This document shows, one piece after another, positions 55,733 to 64,000 of a DNA stretch of 64,000 bases (positions are counted from its first letter, which is position 1; every line of letters begins with the position of its first letter). Origin of the DNA: an uncultured Bacteroidota bacterium (GTDB taxonomy: Bacteria > Bacteroidota > Bacteroidia > Bacteroidales > WCHB1-69); contig CADCNH010000002.1 in assembly GCA_902802755.1 (NCBI GenBank), positions 101,215-165,214 of the forward strand, written 5' to 3'. Made by a program: the position numbers and the translations under genes. The notes beneath the pieces were generated by a model. It had not been told where the DNA came from and did no database searches. It saw nothing but the letters and a program-made list of their open reading frames with translations.

Positions 55733-57253
55733 CCTGCGTAGCTTCGCTATCGCCTTCCTCGCCATACCGTTCACTTCTTCCGATACTCTCCAGAAATAGA
55801 TGGTGGCGATGCCGAGGCCTCCCAATAGCACAGTTTTTATGATACCGTCAATAATGTTGTTTATCACGGGTTTAAAGGGTAGGGAAGTGAAAATGGGATA
55901 GAGAGTTTTAATCCATAAAATATTGACTATGAATATTGTAGAAATGATAACAACCACTTTTAATTGTGCCCAAGAGAGTGGATTGGTGCCGATTTTCCAC
56001 CTGATTAAAACTAATAACATGCTGATATACAAGACGTATGAAATCAGGTTGGAGAGGGCAGAACCATTGATGCCCAAGATGGGAATTAAATAGATGTTGA
56101 GAAGTATGGCCGAGGTCGTTAGAAATACCGTGAAAATCAGTGACATGTAATAATATCGGGAGTATCCGAGAACTGAAGTGCCCACGCCGAAGGTCGAAAT
56201 AAAGAGTCGTGAAAGGGCCAAGATGAATACCACCCATTTTCCAGCTGCATAATTTTGCCCGTTAGGAAGGATTTGGAAGGCAAGATCAATGTTTATCCAT
56301 ATCATCGCAAAAATGAATGAGCCTGCCAACAGTTGATGCAGCGACACTTTTTGGCACAGGTTGTTGACCACAGGTATGTCGTTGTCTTTCATGGCCTGTG
56401 CAATTTGCGGTTGAGCAATGGCACCGAGCGAACGATAGGGGATTTCTACCAAAGTGGCAATATAGGTGGCAATGGCATAGACGCCCATATAGGCCAAGCC
56501 CATCTTCGCTGACACGAAAAGTGTACTTAGTGTGGGAGTGATGTTGCCAGCCAATGCTGCTGTAATCAAAAACAAGGTGTAAAGCGCGAAATCTTTTTTC
56601 AGCTGAGGCGTTAGATGCTGCCAGTCGGGTTTGAAAGAGATTCTTTTTAAGCTCAACAAATAGATAATATTGAGTATGGTGGCTAAGCCGTAAGTGGCAC
56701 AGAACCAGATTACTAAACCGTCAAGACTAATGTATTTGAAACCGAAGAGCAGATAGCCGATAAGGAGTGAGGCTCGGATGACGACTTCCCGTATGAATTT
56801 AGGTATAGTGATACGCATCAGTACATTGGAGTTGACCTCAAAGACTGACATGTAGAGCATGAAGAAGGCTAAGGGGATGATAAAATAGTAGTAGTTGACC
56901 AGCAAAGGTGCATTGTCGATGTATTTGCTGATAATCCATTCTTTACATAACAAAAAGACAGAAAGGAAAATAAAAAAACCGATAAACGGAATGACAATGC
57001 TCCAGAAGAACACGCCATGGTCTTTGTGTTCTTCGTCTTTGAAATAGGGGTAGAAGCGCATCATGGAGGCCGTGGTGCCTAACTGTGCCAAACCGGAAAA
57101 TAGTATGGCGATATCAAGCAGCGCACGCGTCAAGCCCACTTCCTCGGTGCTGAGATATTTGGTGAGTACGAAGAAAGTGGTGACAAAGCCGATGGCGATG
57201 CCTATGTAATTGGCAATGGTTCCTTTGATACTTTGTCGGATGATGATACCCAT
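55730..57253 (-). CDS. Polysaccharide flippase (Wzx/MATE-like oligosaccharide exporter)
   Basis: A 507-residue inner-membrane protein of the polysaccharide exporter type, moving lipid-linked oligosaccharide across the membrane. About 12-14 hydrophobic segments are spread along the chain. The N-terminus IRQSIKGTIANYIGIAIGFVTTFF, then FSGLAQLGTTASMMRFYPYF, resembles the family start. A charged cytoplasmic tail ends KAIAKLRR. It sits at the outer edge of the polysaccharide group, beside the atp terminator. Confidence 0.87.
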   Translation of the reverse strand: MGIIIRQSIKGTIANYIGIAIGFVTTFFVLTKYLSTEEVGLTRALLDIAILFSGLAQLGTTASMMRFYPYFKDEEHKDHGVFFWSIVIPFIGFFIFLSVFLLCKEWIISKYIDNAPLLVNYYYFIIPLAFFMLYMSVFEVNSNVLMRITIPKFIREVVIRASLLIGYLLFGFKYISLDGLVIWFCATYGLATILNIIYLLSLKRISFKPDWQHLTPQLKKDFALYTLFLITAALAGNITPTLSTLFVSAKMGLAYMGVYAIATYIATLVEIPYRSLGAIAQPQIAQAMKDNDIPVVNNLCQKVSLHQLLAGSFIFAMIWINIDLAFQILPNGQNYAAGKWVVFILALSRLFISTFGVGTSVLGYSRYYYMSLIFTVFLTTSAILLNIYLIPILGINGSALSNLISYVLYISMLLVLIRWKIGTNPLSWAQLKVVVIISTIFIVNILWIKTLYPIFTSLPFKPVINNIIDGIIKTVLLGGLGIATIYFWRVSEEVNGMARKAIAKLRR

Positions 57254-57280
57254 TCGCTATTAGTTTTTGTATATATATAT

Positions 57281-57310
57281 AAAAATAAGTCGGGAGTTAC
57301 CCCGACTTAT
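57281..57310 (-). terminator. Intrinsic terminator of the atp operon
   Basis: On the minus strand ATAAGTCGGG (57310-57301) pairs with CCCGACTTAT (57294-57285), followed by TTTTATATATA. It lies 20 bases behind atpG. Confidence 0.85.
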
Positions 57311-57329
57311 GTATTTTGGGGAAACGTTG

Positions 57330-58208
57330 TTAATTGTTCAGGGCTTCCGCTCCGCTCACAATCTCTATCAGTTCGTTGGTAATGGCCGACTGTCGGGCAT
57401 TGTTGTATTTGAGTCTCAGCTCTTTCAGCATCTCATTGGCATTGTCGGTAGCCTTGGACATGGAGGTCATACGTGCACCATGTTCCGAAGCGATGGAGTC
57501 GATGAGGGTTTTATACAGCTGAAGCTTCAAGATTCTGGGAGTCAGCGTTCTGAACAGTTCTTCCTTGGAAGGCTCGAAGATATAGTCGTTCTTCAATTTG
57601 CTTCCTTCCGTATTGGCAGGAGCCGCTACCGGGAGGAATTGTTCCACTGTCACTCTTTGGGTGGCAGCGTTAACAAATTGATTATAAATGATTTCTACCT
57701 TGTCGATTTCTTTCTTTACAAACTTGTCCATCAAGTCCTCTGCGATGCTGGCAATTTCTGAAAACTCGGGTTTGTCCAGTAGTTGTTCATTGGTGAGCAG
57801 GGCAGGGTAGGACTTGCCAAGTTGCTCCTTTCCTTTCTTGCCCAGGAAAATGAACTGCACATTGCCGTCCTGCAGCTGTTTGTTGTATTTTTCCTTTACC
57901 AGTCGGTGAGCTTCTTTGACAATGGAAGAGTTGAAACTGCCGCATAGTCCTTTGTTGGAGGTGATGGCAATGACCACTACTTTTTCGGGTGCACGCTGTA
58001 CAAACAGGGGCATGTCTTCCACTGTGTCGGCGGCATCGGAGATATTCCGCATGATTTCACTCAGCTTGTTAGAGTAAGGACGCAGGGCGATGATGGCCTG
58101 CTGCGAGCGGCGGAACTTGGCGGCTGACACCAGTTTCATGGCGCTGGTAATCTTTTCCGTGGACTCGATAGAGGAAATTCGGGTTCGTATTTCTTTTAGA
58201 TTTCCCAT
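57330..58208 (-). CDS. atpG: ATP synthase F1 subunit gamma
   Basis: The rotor shaft of F1. The 292-residue protein begins MGNLKEIRTRISSIESTEKITSAMKLVSAAKFRR (span 1-34), has VIAITSNKGLCGSFN (about 75-89), and ends KLRYNNARQSAITNELIEIVSGAEAL-type. Both terminal helices that form the coiled-coil shaft are intact. It starts 3 bases after atpA and is last in the operon; atpD and atpC are not here. Confidence 0.97.
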   Translation of the reverse strand: MGNLKEIRTRISSIESTEKITSAMKLVSAAKFRRSQQAIIALRPYSNKLSEIMRNISDAADTVEDMPLFVQRAPEKVVVIAITSNKGLCGSFNSSIVKEAHRLVKEKYNKQLQDGNVQFIFLGKKGKEQLGKSYPALLTNEQLLDKPEFSEIASIAEDLMDKFVKKEIDKVEIIYNQFVNAATQRVTVEQFLPVAAPANTEGSKLKNDYIFEPSKEELFRTLTPRILKLQLYKTLIDSIASEHGARMTSMSKATDNANEMLKELRLKYNNARQSAITNELIEIVSGAEALNN

Positions 58209-58211
58209 AGA

Positions 58212-59804
58212 TTATTTTTCGTATTTTTTGCAGACTTCTTTGCAGGCAGCTTCCAAGGTTTGCATGATGCTGTCGTCAATCTTTCCACTGCGCAAGGTGT
58301 CCAATACATCCTGATGCTCGTCGTGCATGGTTTGGATATATTCGGTTTCGAAATTCTTGATTCTGTTGGTGGGAACCTTTTGCAGCAGACCTTTCACACC
58401 GCAGAAGATGATGGCGATTTGTTCTTCCACCTTAAGGGGTGAGTATTGGGGCTGTTTCAGGATTTCCACGTTGCGAGCACCTTTGTCCAATACATTTTGT
58501 GTGGCTTGGTCCACATCGGAACCGAACTTGGTGAAAGACTCCAGCTCGCGGAATTGTGCCTGGTCGAGTTTCAATGTACCGGCGATTTTCTTCATGGACT
58601 TGATCTGGGCGTTACCACCTACACGGGATACGGACACACCCACGTTGATAGCGGGGCGCACACCTGCGTTGAACAAGCCAGTCTCCAGGAAAATCTGACC
58701 ATCGGTGATGGAGATAACGTTCGTTGGAATATAAGCTGACACGTCACCGGCTTGGGTTTCGATGATGGGCAGAGCGGTGAGTGAACCACCTCCTTTGACA
58801 ATAGGCTTGATGCTTTCGGGCAGGTCGTTCATCTTGGCGGCAATCTCATCAGACTCGATGATTTTGGCGGCTCTTTCCAGTAGTCTTGAGTGCAAGTAGA
58901 ACACATCGCCAGGGTAAGCCTCACGTCCAGGCGGACGACGGAGCAGCAGGGAAACCTCACGGTAAGCCACAGCTTGCTTGGACAAGTCGTCGTAGATGAT
59001 TAACGCTGGGCGTCCACTGTCTCTGAAGTACTCGCCGATGGCTGCTCCGGCAAAAGGAGCGTAGAACTGCATGGCGGCGGGGTCGGAGGCGGTAGCGGTC
59101 ACCACAACAGTGTAGGGCATAGCACCTCTTTCTGTCAGTGTCTTGACGATGGCGGCCACGGAAGAACCTTTCTGACCAACAGCTACATAGATACAGTAGA
59201 TAGGTTCGCCTTTTTCGTAGAACTCCTTCTGGTTGATGATGGTATCGATGGCGATAGCGGTCTTACCAGTCTGACGGTCACCGATAATCAACTCACGCTG
59301 GCCACGGCCAATGGGAATCATAGCGTCGATGGCCTTGATACCGGTTTGGAGCGGCTCTTTTACGGGTTGACGGAAGATAACACCAGGAGCCTTACGCTCG
59401 ATGGGCATCTCGTACAGTTTTCCTTCAATTTTGCCCTTGCCGTCGATGGGTTCGCCCAGGGTGTTGATGACACGTCCGAGCAGGCCTTCGCCCACATTGA
59501 TGGAGGCAATTTTGCCGGTTCGCTTGCAGATGTCACCCTCGTTGAGCTTTTTGGAGTCGCCGAGGAGCACGACACCCACATTGTCCTCTTCCAGGTTCAG
59601 CACAATGCCGGTGATGGTCTCTCCCTCCTGGGTTTCGAAGGTCACCAACTCGCCGGAGCAGGCGTTGTATAGTCCGTAAACACGGGCAATGCCGTCACCG
59701 ACGACCAAGACTGTACCTGTCTCTTCCAGCTCGGATTTGGCATCGTAGTTTTGTAGTTGCTGCCGCAATATCGCGGTCACTTCTGATGGTTTAATTTCGG
59801 CCAT
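58212..59804 (-). CDS. atpA: ATP synthase F1 subunit alpha
   Basis: The non-catalytic nucleotide-binding subunit. The 530-residue protein has the P-loop GDRQTGKTA at 175-183, the [11 protein letters not shown] barrel near 35-45, [45 protein letters not shown] (span about 268-312) and [16 protein letters not shown] (about 388-403). All family landmarks are intact. It is separated from atpH by 168 bases of repeat DNA, unusual within an atp operon. Confidence 0.97.
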   Translation of the reverse strand: MAEIKPSEVTAILRQQLQNYDAKSELEETGTVLVVGDGIARVYGLYNACSGELVTFETQEGETITGIVLNLEEDNVGVVLLGDSKKLNEGDICKRTGKIASINVGEGLLGRVINTLGEPIDGKGKIEGKLYEMPIERKAPGVIFRQPVKEPLQTGIKAIDAMIPIGRGQRELIIGDRQTGKTAIAIDTIINQKEFYEKGEPIYCIYVAVGQKGSSVAAIVKTLTERGAMPYTVVVTATASDPAAMQFYAPFAGAAIGEYFRDSGRPALIIYDDLSKQAVAYREVSLLLRRPPGREAYPGDVFYLHSRLLERAAKIIESDEIAAKMNDLPESIKPIVKGGGSLTALPIIETQAGDVSAYIPTNVISITDGQIFLETGLFNAGVRPAINVGVSVSRVGGNAQIKSMKKIAGTLKLDQAQFRELESFTKFGSDVDQATQNVLDKGARNVEILKQPQYSPLKVEEQIAIIFCGVKGLLQKVPTNRIKNFETEYIQTMHDEHQDVLDTLRSGKIDDSIMQTLEAACKEVCKKYEK

Positions 59805-59825
59805 ATTATGTTTGTTGAATTGTTG

Positions 59826-59965
59826 AATTGTTTATTCGTTTATTCGTTTATACGTTAAGACGCTCACTTCGTTTGCTCGGGAAGACACTCGCTTCGCTCG
59901 TTCGGGAAGACGAGTATGTCGTCTTGACGTATTTCCGAGTACACGAAGTGTACGACTTCCCGTTT
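59826..59965. repeat. Repeat patch inside the atp operon
   Basis: Between atpH and atpA: TTTATTCGTTTATTCGTTTA, CGTTAAGACGCTC, then GGGAAGACACTCGCTTCGCTCGTTCGGGAAGACGAG, GTCGTCTTGACG and TACACGAAGTGTACGACTTCCCG. The short palindromes (ACACGAAGTGT, GACGAGTATGTCGTC) and GTCTTGACG relate it to 16985-17095. It is transcribed within the operon and could form strong RNA structure. Confidence 0.65.
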
Positions 59966-59972
59966 ATCCGTT

Positions 59973-60530
59973 CTAGAACGCCGCTTGATATACATTGTGC
60001 GAGAATTCGGCCCTGAGCTTGTTGATTTTAGCCAAAATGCTGGCGTTGAAGAGGAAGTCGTCAATTCTGACGAGAATGCCGCCGATGATGTTTTTATCCA
60101 CTTTTTCTTGAAGCTGGATGGTGGCATGAGTCTCTTCTTCCAGCAGTTTTTTCAGGGCAGTTGCAAGTTCTTCGCTAAGCGGTACAGCGGTAGTAATCTG
60201 AGCGATTTTAATGTTATGGTGAATATTATATAAGCTTAAATATTCGTCACAAATGATAGAAAGAGAAGGCTCTCTTTTCTTTTTGATAATCAGTGAAAGA
60301 AAACCAAAGGTGGTTTTGCTGATTTTGCCTGAAAAAAGGTCTGCAAAGATGTCATTCTTTTTGTCAGGGAAGATAACAGGACTTTCGATGATAGCCTTCA
60401 GTTGCGAATTATCTTTCAACACGGATTTAATAAGGGCTAAATCTTTGTTTACCGCTTCTATTTCATCTTGTTGGCTGGCAAAATCGAACAGTGCTTTGGC
60501 GTATCGGCCTGCTAATTTAGTGCTTTTCAT
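59973..60530 (-). CDS. atpH: ATP synthase F1 subunit delta
   Basis: Joins F1 to the peripheral stalk. The 185-residue protein begins GRYAKALFDFA (residues 8-18), has LIIKKKREPSLSIICDEYLSLYN (about 82-104) and the C-terminal domain VDKNIIGGILVRIDDFLFNASI (about 144-165). In related operons atpF and atpE precede it; here kdsD precedes it by 17 bases. Confidence 0.95.
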   Translation of the reverse strand: MKSTKLAGRYAKALFDFASQQDEIEAVNKDLALIKSVLKDNSQLKAIIESPVIFPDKKNDIFADLFSGKISKTTFGFLSLIIKKKREPSLSIICDEYLSLYNIHHNIKIAQITTAVPLSEELATALKKLLEEETHATIQLQEKVDKNIIGGILVRIDDFLFNASILAKINKLRAEFSHNVYQAAF

Positions 60531-60547
60531 AGCTTAAAATAGTCATT

Positions 60548-61510
60548 TTAAAAGATTCCTTCTCGTATGAGGTCATGAATATGGATGACGCCCAGATATT
60601 CTTCTTGGTCGTTGACGACGAACAGGTTGGTGATGTTTTTCTGTTTCATCAGGTTTAGTGCGTCGAGAGCGAGGGCGTTCACATTGATGGTTTTTGGGTT
60701 CACGGTCATCACATCACGGGCGGTCAACTGGGCATAGTCGGGATTTTTCTCCAACATGCGTCGCAGGTCGCCATCGGTGATGGCACCCACCACTTTTTTG
60801 TCAACAGTGACAGCGGTTACGCCTAAGCATTTGCCGGAAATTTCCAGAATTACTTGTGGCATAGCCGCATCGGGATGTACGAGGGGTACATCGTTGTACT
60901 TGTATAAGTCTGCCACTTTCAGGTACAGGCGTTTGCCTAAGATACCGCCAGGGTGGAACTTGGCAAAGTCGTTGGAGCTGAAGCCGCGGAGCTCTATTAG
61001 ACAGCTGGCGATGGCGTCACCCATAGCCAATTGTGCGGTGGAGCTACATGTCGGTGCCAGGTTATTGGGGCATGCTTCTTTATCGACGGTGCAGTTGAGC
61101 ACATAGTCGGCTTCGGAAGCCAGAAACGACTGGGTGTTGCCTACCAAAGCGATAAGTGTTGTCTGGCTTTGTTTGAGGAAGGGGATCAGCACGGAAATTT
61201 CAGGTGTGTTGCCACTTTTTGAGATGGCGATGACCACATCATCGGGCTGGATGATACCCAAATCACCATGGATGGCGTCGGCGGCATGCATATATACCGC
61301 TGGTGTGCCCGTGGAGTTAAAGGTAGCCACTATCTTTTGGGCGATGATGGCGCTTTTTCCGATGCCGGTAACAATCACGCGGCCTTTGCAGTGGAGAATC
61401 ACATCGAGACAACGGACAAAATCATCGTCAAGGTACTGCTGTAAGTCCAGCACTGCCTTCGACTCCAACTGGAGCACCTTCTTAGCCGTTTCGATGATGC
61501 GTCGGTCCAT
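60548..61510 (-). CDS. kdsD: Arabinose-5-phosphate isomerase (KpsF/GutQ/KdsD family)
   Basis: Converts ribulose-5-phosphate to arabinose-5-phosphate, the precursor of KDO for LPS; cytoplasmic. In 320 residues, an N-terminal SIS domain (GRVIVTGIGKSAIIAQKI about 43-60, DLGIIQPDDVVIAISKSGNTPEI about 85-107) is followed by two CBS domains (about 205-320, DGDLRRMLEKN and ending VIHIHDLIREGIF). The SIS residues Ser and Glu of the SGNTPE loop are present. It heads the operon with atpH-atpA-atpG, a pairing of LPS and energy genes. Confidence 0.94.
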   Translation of the reverse strand: MDRRIIETAKKVLQLESKAVLDLQQYLDDDFVRCLDVILHCKGRVIVTGIGKSAIIAQKIVATFNSTGTPAVYMHAADAIHGDLGIIQPDDVVIAISKSGNTPEISVLIPFLKQSQTTLIALVGNTQSFLASEADYVLNCTVDKEACPNNLAPTCSSTAQLAMGDAIASCLIELRGFSSNDFAKFHPGGILGKRLYLKVADLYKYNDVPLVHPDAAMPQVILEISGKCLGVTAVTVDKKVVGAITDGDLRRMLEKNPDYAQLTARDVMTVNPKTINVNALALDALNLMKQKNITNLFVVNDQEEYLGVIHIHDLIREGIF

Positions 61511-61539
61511 TAATTTAATGTGCTAATTGACAATGTGCT

Positions 61540-61679
61540 AATGTGCTAATTAATTAGGGGTTAAGAATTAGTGAATAGGGGTTGTTGTTGAATTTTGTTT
61601 TTTTATTGCGATAGCTATCTACTATCGTTAATTCTTAATTACTGATTCCTGACCCCTGATCACTGATCACTGATCACTA
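61540..61679 (-). repeat. Tandem heptamer tract at the kamA stop
   Basis: In the sense (minus) direction the kamA stop TAG opens TAGTGATCAGTGATCAGTGATCAG (unit TGATCAG), then GGGGTCAGGAATCAG and GAATTAA-like words, and further on TTAGCACATTAGCACATTG. TGATCAG carries TGA. Confidence 0.72.
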
Positions 61680-62921
61680 TTTTCTGTGTCTCTTTTTTCT
61701 TTCCAACTCATTCGGTTCGAGGGCCATCTGGTTGCCGGCCAGCAGGGAAGCGACACCTTCGGTGTTGTGTTTCTCGGCCTGGCATTCGGGGCACTGGCAT
61801 TCTTCGTGGTATTCTCTGGGTTCAGTGTAAGTAGTGATAACACCTTCAAAGTTACGCAGGATAACCTTATGCGGACTCTGTGAGATGACGTAGTTCGGCA
61901 TAACAGGAGTCTTGCCACCACCGCCGGGGGCGTCCACCACAAAAGTGGGAACGGCATAGCCTGATGTATGGCCACGCAGGAATTCGATGATTTCGATACC
62001 CTTGGAAACGGGGGTGCGGAAGTGTTCCAGACCCATAGAGAGGTCGCATTGGTAAATATAGTATGGACGAACACGCATTTTCACAAGTTCCTGTACCAGT
62101 TTCTTCATCACGTAAGGGCAGTCGTTCACGCCGCGGAGCAACACCGACTGGTTGCCTAATGGAATACCGGCGTTGGCCAGTCTGGCACAAGCGGCAGCGG
62201 ATTCTTCAGTAACCTCGTTGGGGTGGTTGAAGTGGGTGTTCACCCAGATAGGATGATATTTCTTCAGCATGTTCACCAAGTCGTCGGTGATACGCTGCGG
62301 GCAAACCACGGGGGTACGGGTGCCCAGACGGATAATCTCAACATGAGGGATAGCGCGCAGACGCTGGATAATGGATTCCAGCATACGGTCGCTTACCATC
62401 AGGGCGTCACCGCCGGAAAGCAGCACGTCGCGAACTTGCGGGGTGCGGGCGATATAATCGATGGCTTTCTGGATTCTCTCTGAGGGAGATTCGCAGTCGT
62501 TCTGGCCGGCGAATCTACGACGGGTGCAGTGGCGGCAGTACATGGAGCACATGTCGGTAATCAGAAACAGCACTCTGTCGGGGTAGCGGTGGGTGAGGCC
62601 CGGAACGGGAGAGTCCTCGTCCTCGTGCAGCGGGTCGAGCAGGTCGGCGGGCGACTGGTGAGTCTCGGCGATAGTCGGGATAGCCTGACGGCGTACGGGA
62701 CAGTGGCGGTCGGTAGGATCAATCAAACTCAGGTAGTAAGGGGTGATAGCCATTCTCAAGGTCTTGAGCGATTGGGCTACGCCTTCCTCTTCCTCGGGAG
62801 TCAGATCAATGTATTTCTTCAATTCGTCTAAGGTCTCAATGCGGTTCTTCACCTGCCATTTCCAGTCGTTCCACTGTTCGTCAGTCACGTTCGGGAACAT
62901 TTCTTTTCTTCTGCTTGCCAT
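61677..62921 (-). CDS. kamA: Lysine 2,3-aminomutase
   Basis: A radical SAM, PLP-dependent enzyme that converts L-lysine to beta-lysine, the first step of lysine fermentation. The 414 residues show the radical SAM Cys triad at 125, 129 and 132 (CSMYCRHC), [11 protein letters not shown] (about 165-175) and the PLP lysine at 337 in APGGGGKTP, exactly matching the clostridial enzyme's arrangement. The rest of the lysine pathway is not next to it. EpmB-like single-protein enzymes are the alternative, but length and tail favour KamA. The 5' leader consists largely of a tandem repeat. Confidence 0.94.
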   Translation of the reverse strand: MASRRKEMFPNVTDEQWNDWKWQVKNRIETLDELKKYIDLTPEEEEGVAQSLKTLRMAITPYYLSLIDPTDRHCPVRRQAIPTIAETHQSPADLLDPLHEDEDSPVPGLTHRYPDRVLFLITDMCSMYCRHCTRRRFAGQNDCESPSERIQKAIDYIARTPQVRDVLLSGGDALMVSDRMLESIIQRLRAIPHVEIIRLGTRTPVVCPQRITDDLVNMLKKYHPIWVNTHFNHPNEVTEESAAACARLANAGIPLGNQSVLLRGVNDCPYVMKKLVQELVKMRVRPYYIYQCDLSMGLEHFRTPVSKGIEIIEFLRGHTSGYAVPTFVVDAPGGGGKTPVMPNYVISQSPHKVILRNFEGVITTYTEPREYHEECQCPECQAEKHNTEGVASLLAGNQMALEPNELERKKRHRK

Positions 62922-62949
62922 TTTTATCTTATTATTTATTTGTTGATTT

Positions 62950-63090
62950 ATTTATTTTATTTCTAATTTGCTAACCCCTGCAACCTAACCCCTGTAACCT
63001 AACCCCCGTAACCTAAGCCCTGTAACCTAAGCCCTGTAACCTAAGCCCTGTAACCTAAGCCCTGTAACCTAAGCCCTAATCCCTAATAAT
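62950..63090 (-). repeat. 14-base tandem repeat in the kamA leader
   Basis: About four and a half exact copies of CTAAGCCCTGTAAC (14 bases, two heptamers) plus CTAACCCCTGTAAC variants lie at about 62970-63085, between the kamA promoter core and ATG. On the transcript strand the units read GTTACAGGGCTTAG, with regularly spaced GGG. Confidence 0.88.
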
Positions 63091-63097
63091 TAGCTTG

Positions 63098-63105
63098 CAA
63101 AGATA
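63098..63105 (-). promoter_or_regulatory. Putative -7 box for kamA
   Basis: The minus strand reads TATCTTTG. The leader to ATG 62921 would be about 175 bases and contains the whole tandem repeat. Confidence 0.55.
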
Positions 63106-63219
63106 CGAAAAATAATTTAATGTATATTATAATATTTTAATTTTGTTTTGTAGCTTGCATTTTTTACGTTTTATAGTAAAAATTTATTTATATTTAAAAA
63201 TAATTATCAACAAATTATT

Positions 63220-63246
63220 TTTGTATTAAATCTATTTATATCTTTG
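63220..63246 (+). promoter_or_regulatory. Putative promoter of the Rpn/PDDEXK gene
   Basis: TTTG (63220-63223), 15 bases, then TATCTTTG (63239-63246), 69 bases before ATG 63316. The rest of the gap from 63106 is very AT-rich. Confidence 0.5.
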
Positions 63247-63315
63247 CATACTGTTATTGTTGGCGGTTATGGTCTTCCATACTGCTGATTTAGAAAAACT
63301 TAATTCTTCACCACC

Positions 63316-64000
63316 ATGCAAAGTTCAACCCAAAACAACTCCGAAATTGCAGCCACACCCTTCATGAATGTTCGTACCGACTATGCCTTCAAACGTGTCT
63401 TCGGTGATATCCGCAACAAAAAAATTCTGCTTTCAATGCTCAATGCTTTTCTTACAGACTATATCGGTGTAATCGAAGACATTGAGTTGTTAAACACAGA
63501 GCAGTTGGGGATTACCAAAGAGCATAAGCGGATGTCGTATGACCTGTATGGCAAGGAATGGAACAAGCGCCGTTTTATCGTTGAGATGCAGCGGGGGAGA
63601 CTCCGGTTTTACATACGCCGTGCGGTGGCCTACATGAGCCGTGCCGTTGACAACTCGTTGACGAAGGGGGACCTGGAGTATGAGTTTCCGGAAATTTTGT
63701 CTTTGAACTTTATGGACTATGAGGACGCCTCAATAATCAAGCCAGACAGGTATATCCAGCGTGTGATGCTGAGGAACGACGAAAATGAAATTTTTTTTGA
63801 AGAAATGATGTATATTTTCGTAAATTTATGTATATTTGCAGACGGAAAAGGGAAGGAAAATCTATCCGAGCCGAAGGAGAAATGGGGTTTTTACATGAAA
63901 AACATGGAGAGACTGACCGAAGCGGATGTGCGAGACGAGACGGGAGTTTTCAAAGAATTCATAGATTTGTGCAGAATGTCGAACCTTAACAAAAAAGAGA
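63316..64000 (+). CDS. Rpn / PD-(D/E)XK nuclease family transposase-like protein (3' truncated by window edge)
   Basis: From ATG 63316 the frame stays open to the window end (228 codons). Features: NVRTDYAFKRVFGD (about residues 18-31), then SYDLYGKEW and RRFIVEMQ (about 76-94), which supply the Asp and Glu-x-Gln of the PD-(D/E)XK fold, and RRAVAYMSR. Members are recombination-promoting nucleases, usually single mobile-like genes without inverted repeats. No terminal inverted repeats were seen on the left side. It has its own promoter. Confidence 0.88.
   Translation, partial: MQSSTQNNSEIAATPFMNVRTDYAFKRVFGDIRNKKILLSMLNAFLTDYIGVIEDIELLNTEQLGITKEHKRMSYDLYGKEWNKRRFIVEMQRGRLRFYIRRAVAYMSRAVDNSLTKGDLEYEFPEILSLNFMDYEDASIIKPDRYIQRVMLRNDENEIFFEEMMYIFVNLCIFADGKGKENLSEPKEKWGFYMKNMERLTEADVRDETGVFKEFIDLCRMSNLNKKE

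Noticed and set aside
62950..63090. Possible CRISPR array
   Set aside because: Units are 14 bases in direct tandem with no unique spacers and no cas genes nearby.

Overview
The window looks like a chromosomal contig from an uncultured Bacteroidota, most likely order Bacteroidales. The evidence is repeated promoter cores of the form TAnnTTTG, a type IX secretion (T9SS) sorting domain on a 3,307-residue surface protein, a FISUMP-domain protein, rpsP with a long Ala/Glu-rich tail, a fused NfnA-NfnB-type oxidoreductase, and the KorA/KorB pair. Anaerobic fermentative life is suggested by rubrerythrin, 2-oxoacid:ferredoxin oxidoreductase, lysine 2,3-aminomutase and the Nfn-type protein. No rRNA, CRISPR array, prophage or integrase was seen. 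One tRNA (Arg-ACG) is present.

Layout. 1-7 kb: 3' end of a glycogen branching enzyme, rubrerythrin, a small membrane protein, a lipoprotein, a large hairpin-rich dispersed repeat, and a two-module FISUMP/fibronectin-like secreted protein. 7-12 kb: a minus-strand group (DUF4160, DUF2442, MmcQ/YjbR-like, S41 protease), a flavodoxin/ferredoxin protein with a partner, and a small toxin-antitoxin pair whose toxin carries an in-frame stop. 12-23 kb: plus-strand housekeeping genes (lipoate ligase, MORN-type protein, sigma factor with a 52-residue companion, gcvT, guanine deaminase, porin, fumC, fused Nfn). 23-31 kb: minus-strand envelope genes (beta-barrel, TPR protein), an ABC-F ATPase and tRNA-Arg. 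31-46 kb: rpsP, rimM, the giant T9SS protein, korAB and a short TonB-like protein. 46-52 kb: a ComM/YifB ATPase, YraN, and an isolated ribosomal cluster rplC-rplD-rplW-rplB-rpsS. 52-57 kb: polysaccharide assembly genes (polyprenyl glycosylphosphotransferase, lipoprotein, Gfo/Idh/MocA oxidoreductase, flippase). 57-63 kb: kdsD-atpH-atpA-atpG and kamA. The right edge holds a truncated Rpn/PD-(D/E)XK transposase-like gene.

The most unusual layer is intergenic. First, tandem heptamer tracts sit right at the ends of many genes, often including the stop codon itself, and in the sense orientation nearly every unit contains a stop triplet. Because 7 is not a multiple of 3, such tracts close all three reading frames. 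Second, a hairpin-rich dispersed element is present in two long copies (about 3.7-4.3 kb and 46.36-46.70 kb) plus a fragment at 55.6 kb. Third, REP-like palindromes lie behind lplA, the nfn fusion and rpsP. Fourth, a short palindrome-bearing family related to the word GTCTTAACG lies between gcvT and guaD and inside the atp operon.

Functional links: lplA and gcvT both serve lipoylated proteins, although no gcvH is present here. KorAB yields reduced ferredoxin that the Nfn fusion could use. The 52-57 kb genes with kdsD point to surface polysaccharide and LPS-core synthesis. All functional calls rest on reading the translated sequence; no database search was run.
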